A stretch of DNA of 41,371 nucleotides from a virus, in the IMG/VR virus record IMGVR_UViG_3300028416_000444, positions 1 to 41,371 of that record; one strand, given 5' to 3'. How positions within the stretch are numbered: the first letter of the stretch is position 1; each line of letters begins with the position of its first letter. This document shows positions 40,212 through 41,371 of this stretch, piece by piece. Below the pieces are notes generated by a model. It was given only the letters and a program-made list of their open reading frames with translations. It was not told where the DNA came from and searched no databases. The translations under genes were made by a program, and so were the position numbers.

Positions 40212-41320
40212 ACAAGTTACTCATAGTTTTACTCATAGCTATCCCCCAAATGGCTATGAGTGCTATTGGTACTATCTCAGATCAATTCCAAGACCCAGCA
40301 AGTATTACCCGAAAAGACAAAACTCTTGAAGGTGTTAAAGGTGTAGGTGTAGAAATGTTAGACCTTCTACGCACAGGAGCCGGCACACTTGAAATCACAT
40401 TTGATGATGACACACAGGTACAAATGACAGAGTCAGCTAAGTTAACCATCGACGACTTTGTATATGACCCAAAAGATGCAGACGCAGGCAAGCTAGCAAT
40501 TAAGATAGGCAGAGGCACAGCTCGTTATGCTTCAGGACAGATAGCAAAGAATCGTCCTCAAGCAGTTAAAATTAAAACACCAAGTGCTACTGTAGCAGTT
40601 AGAGGTACAGACTTTACAGCCACAGTAGATGAGATAGGTGCTACCACAGTTATTCTATTACCTAGTTGTCCTCGAGGTTGGATAGACATAGAACGTGATT
40701 GTAAGACTGGTGCTATTGAAGTAATAAGTTTAGGCGGGTCGGTATTTATGGATAAACCGTTTGAAGCAACTCGTGTACCTAATTTAGAAGCTAAACCTAC
40801 ACCACCAGTTATAGTTGACTTAACAGAAGAAATGATTAGACAAATTATTATTGTAGGTACACCTAGAGAAGTTAAAGAACAAGAAGCACGCTTAACACGT
40901 AAGTCATTATTAGATGACAATGCCTTAGACCAAGAACAATTAGAAAACGAACTAGATAGGCAAGCTGAAGAAATAGAACAGTACAGTGCTAGTACAAGAC
41001 TAAGTCGTAACTTATTAGATAGAGATTTTTTAGCTAATATCTTAGACATACTTAATTTACAATTAATAAACGCACAAAGTCGTGTGTTAAGCGGTACACA
41101 AAAGAATTCAATACTACCAGACTATGTTCCGGACCAAGGTGTAGAAGCTTATGTAGATAATATATCAGTAGAACTATGTATAGACACTATTGGTAGTGAC
41201 ATCGCTTGTATTAAAACACCAACTACACAAGAAAGTACTATACGTCAGATACAGGGCACTGTGGACATAACCAACAGAGTTAATAGTGAAGGTACGACCA
41301 CTATTACTACGAGACAATAA
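40208..41320 (+). CDS. Exported FecR-domain protein
   Basis: A signal peptide (about 1-19) is followed by a FecR-type domain with LRTGAGTLEITFDDDTQVQMTESAKLTI (read in parts, about 54-82) and the hallmark TPSATVAVRGTDFTATVDE near 128-146. The C-terminal half is helical and acidic (EEMIRQIIIVGTP, then Glu/Gln-rich segments). The FecR domain in non-regulatory proteins is a periplasmic or surface beta domain. Linked in one operon with csgF-csgG-curlin, it may anchor or protect the fibre. Two cysteine pairs (near 158-170 and 330-338) could form disulfides. It overlaps the next ORF by one base. Confidence 0.88.
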   Translation: MNKLLIVLLIAIPQMAMSAIGTISDQFQDPASITRKDKTLEGVKGVGVEMLDLLRTGAGTLEITFDDDTQVQMTESAKLTIDDFVYDPKDADAGKLAIKIGRGTARYASGQIAKNRPQAVKIKTPSATVAVRGTDFTATVDEIGATTVILLPSCPRGWIDIERDCKTGAIEVISLGGSVFMDKPFEATRVPNLEAKPTPPVIVDLTEEMIRQIIIVGTPREVKEQEARLTRKSLLDDNALDQEQLENELDRQAEEIEQYSASTRLSRNLLDRDFLANILDILNLQLINAQSRVLSGTQKNSILPDYVPDQGVEAYVDNISVELCIDTIGSDIACIKTPTTQESTIRQIQGTVDITNRVNSEGTTTITTRQ

Positions 41321-41371
41321 TGAGAGCTATTTTTATTTTAATGTTGTTGTTAATTTTCCAGCATTTATTCG
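41320..41371 (+). CDS. Start of another exported protein (partial)
   Basis: ATG 41320 overlaps the FecR gene stop (TAATG), and the frame runs off the window. The 17 visible residues (MRAIFILMLLLIFQHLF) are a signal peptide. It probably belongs to the curli cluster; its identity cannot be read here. Confidence 0.55.
   Translation, partial: MRAIFILMLLLIFQHLF

Noticed and set aside
40558-41049. Minus-strand open frame (163 codons) opposite the FecR gene
   Set aside because: It is antisense to a gene with a clear signal peptide and FecR motif; low-complexity Ser/Leu product.
1-41371. tRNA genes, CRISPR arrays, insertion sequences and integrase
   Set aside because: I looked for cloverleaf-like GGTTC/TTCGA arms in the gaps, regular spaced repeats and transposase motifs and saw none; gaps between genes are all under 150 nt, so there is little room.

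Overview
The window looks like part of a lytic, T4-like (myovirus) marine phage genome, most probably a pelagimyophage infecting SAR11 (Candidatus Pelagibacter or a relative). The basis is a strongly A+T-rich sequence, almost all genes packed on one strand with ATGA/TAATG overlaps, and T4-type replication genes (gp61 primase fragment, gp41 helicase, ATP-dependent DNA ligase, NrdA/NrdB, glutaredoxin). T4-late-type promoter boxes (GATAAATA, twice as GATAAATACTATCA) and a set of genes I associate with marine T4-like phages (bS21, curli genes, Hsp20, IscU/IscA, PAAR protein, class-II-aldolase-like protein, SGNH hydrolases) point the same way. I see no integrase, tRNA gene, rRNA gene, CRISPR array or insertion sequence. 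The host assignment is inference.

Layout. 1-2.75 kb: primase end, helicase and a radical SAM/SPASM-like enzyme. 2.75-9.25 kb: a late-promoter-driven block of conserved but mostly unnamed proteins, including a 599-aa protein that joins a Pol-beta-type nucleotidyltransferase motif set to a ligase-like KWDG motif, and a stand-alone 83-aa probable structural gene with its own promoter and terminator. 9.3-12.4 kb: a sigma70-like promoter drives iscU-erpA-iscA, then an SGNH hydrolase, a PD-(D/E)XK nuclease and a DUF3307-like membrane protein. 12.4-14.4 kb: a beta-helix tail fibre/spike and its neighbour. 14.4-20.1 kb: nrdA, nrdB, two paralogous fatty acid desaturases facing each other, glutaredoxin and an Sm-like protein. 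20.1-23.5 kb: PAAR spike tip, a large probable tail/baseplate protein, a small protein and a 2OG-Fe(II) oxygenase-like protein. 23.5-34.4 kb: after a TTGACC-N17-TATAAT promoter, a SleB-type endolysin; after a terminator and a second identical-type promoter, a dense run of small genes with DNA ligase, class II aldolase, a second SGNH hydrolase, a B12-type radical SAM protein and a coiled-coil membrane protein.

34.4-36.8 kb is a protein-quality-control block: full-length ClpX (with zinc finger and ClpP-docking IGF loop), ribosomal protein bS21, Hsp20 and ClpS. The Hsp20 leader folds on paper into three hairpins, the last of which masks the Shine-Dalgarno with a UUGCU element, the hallmark of ROSE-type RNA thermometers. 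A minus-strand metallophosphoesterase-like gene that has lost essentially all its metal ligands follows. 37.5-41.4 kb holds a curli (type VIII secretion) cluster: csgF, csgG, a curlin-repeat protein, a small ORF, a FecR-domain protein and the start of another exported protein.

Across the window two promoter classes stand out: host-type sigma70 promoters (three) and T4-late-type boxes. The late boxes fall into patterns: some sit 5-7 nt upstream of an ATG and so predict leaderless mRNAs, while those with long leaders are followed at once by a stem-loop at the predicted 5' end.
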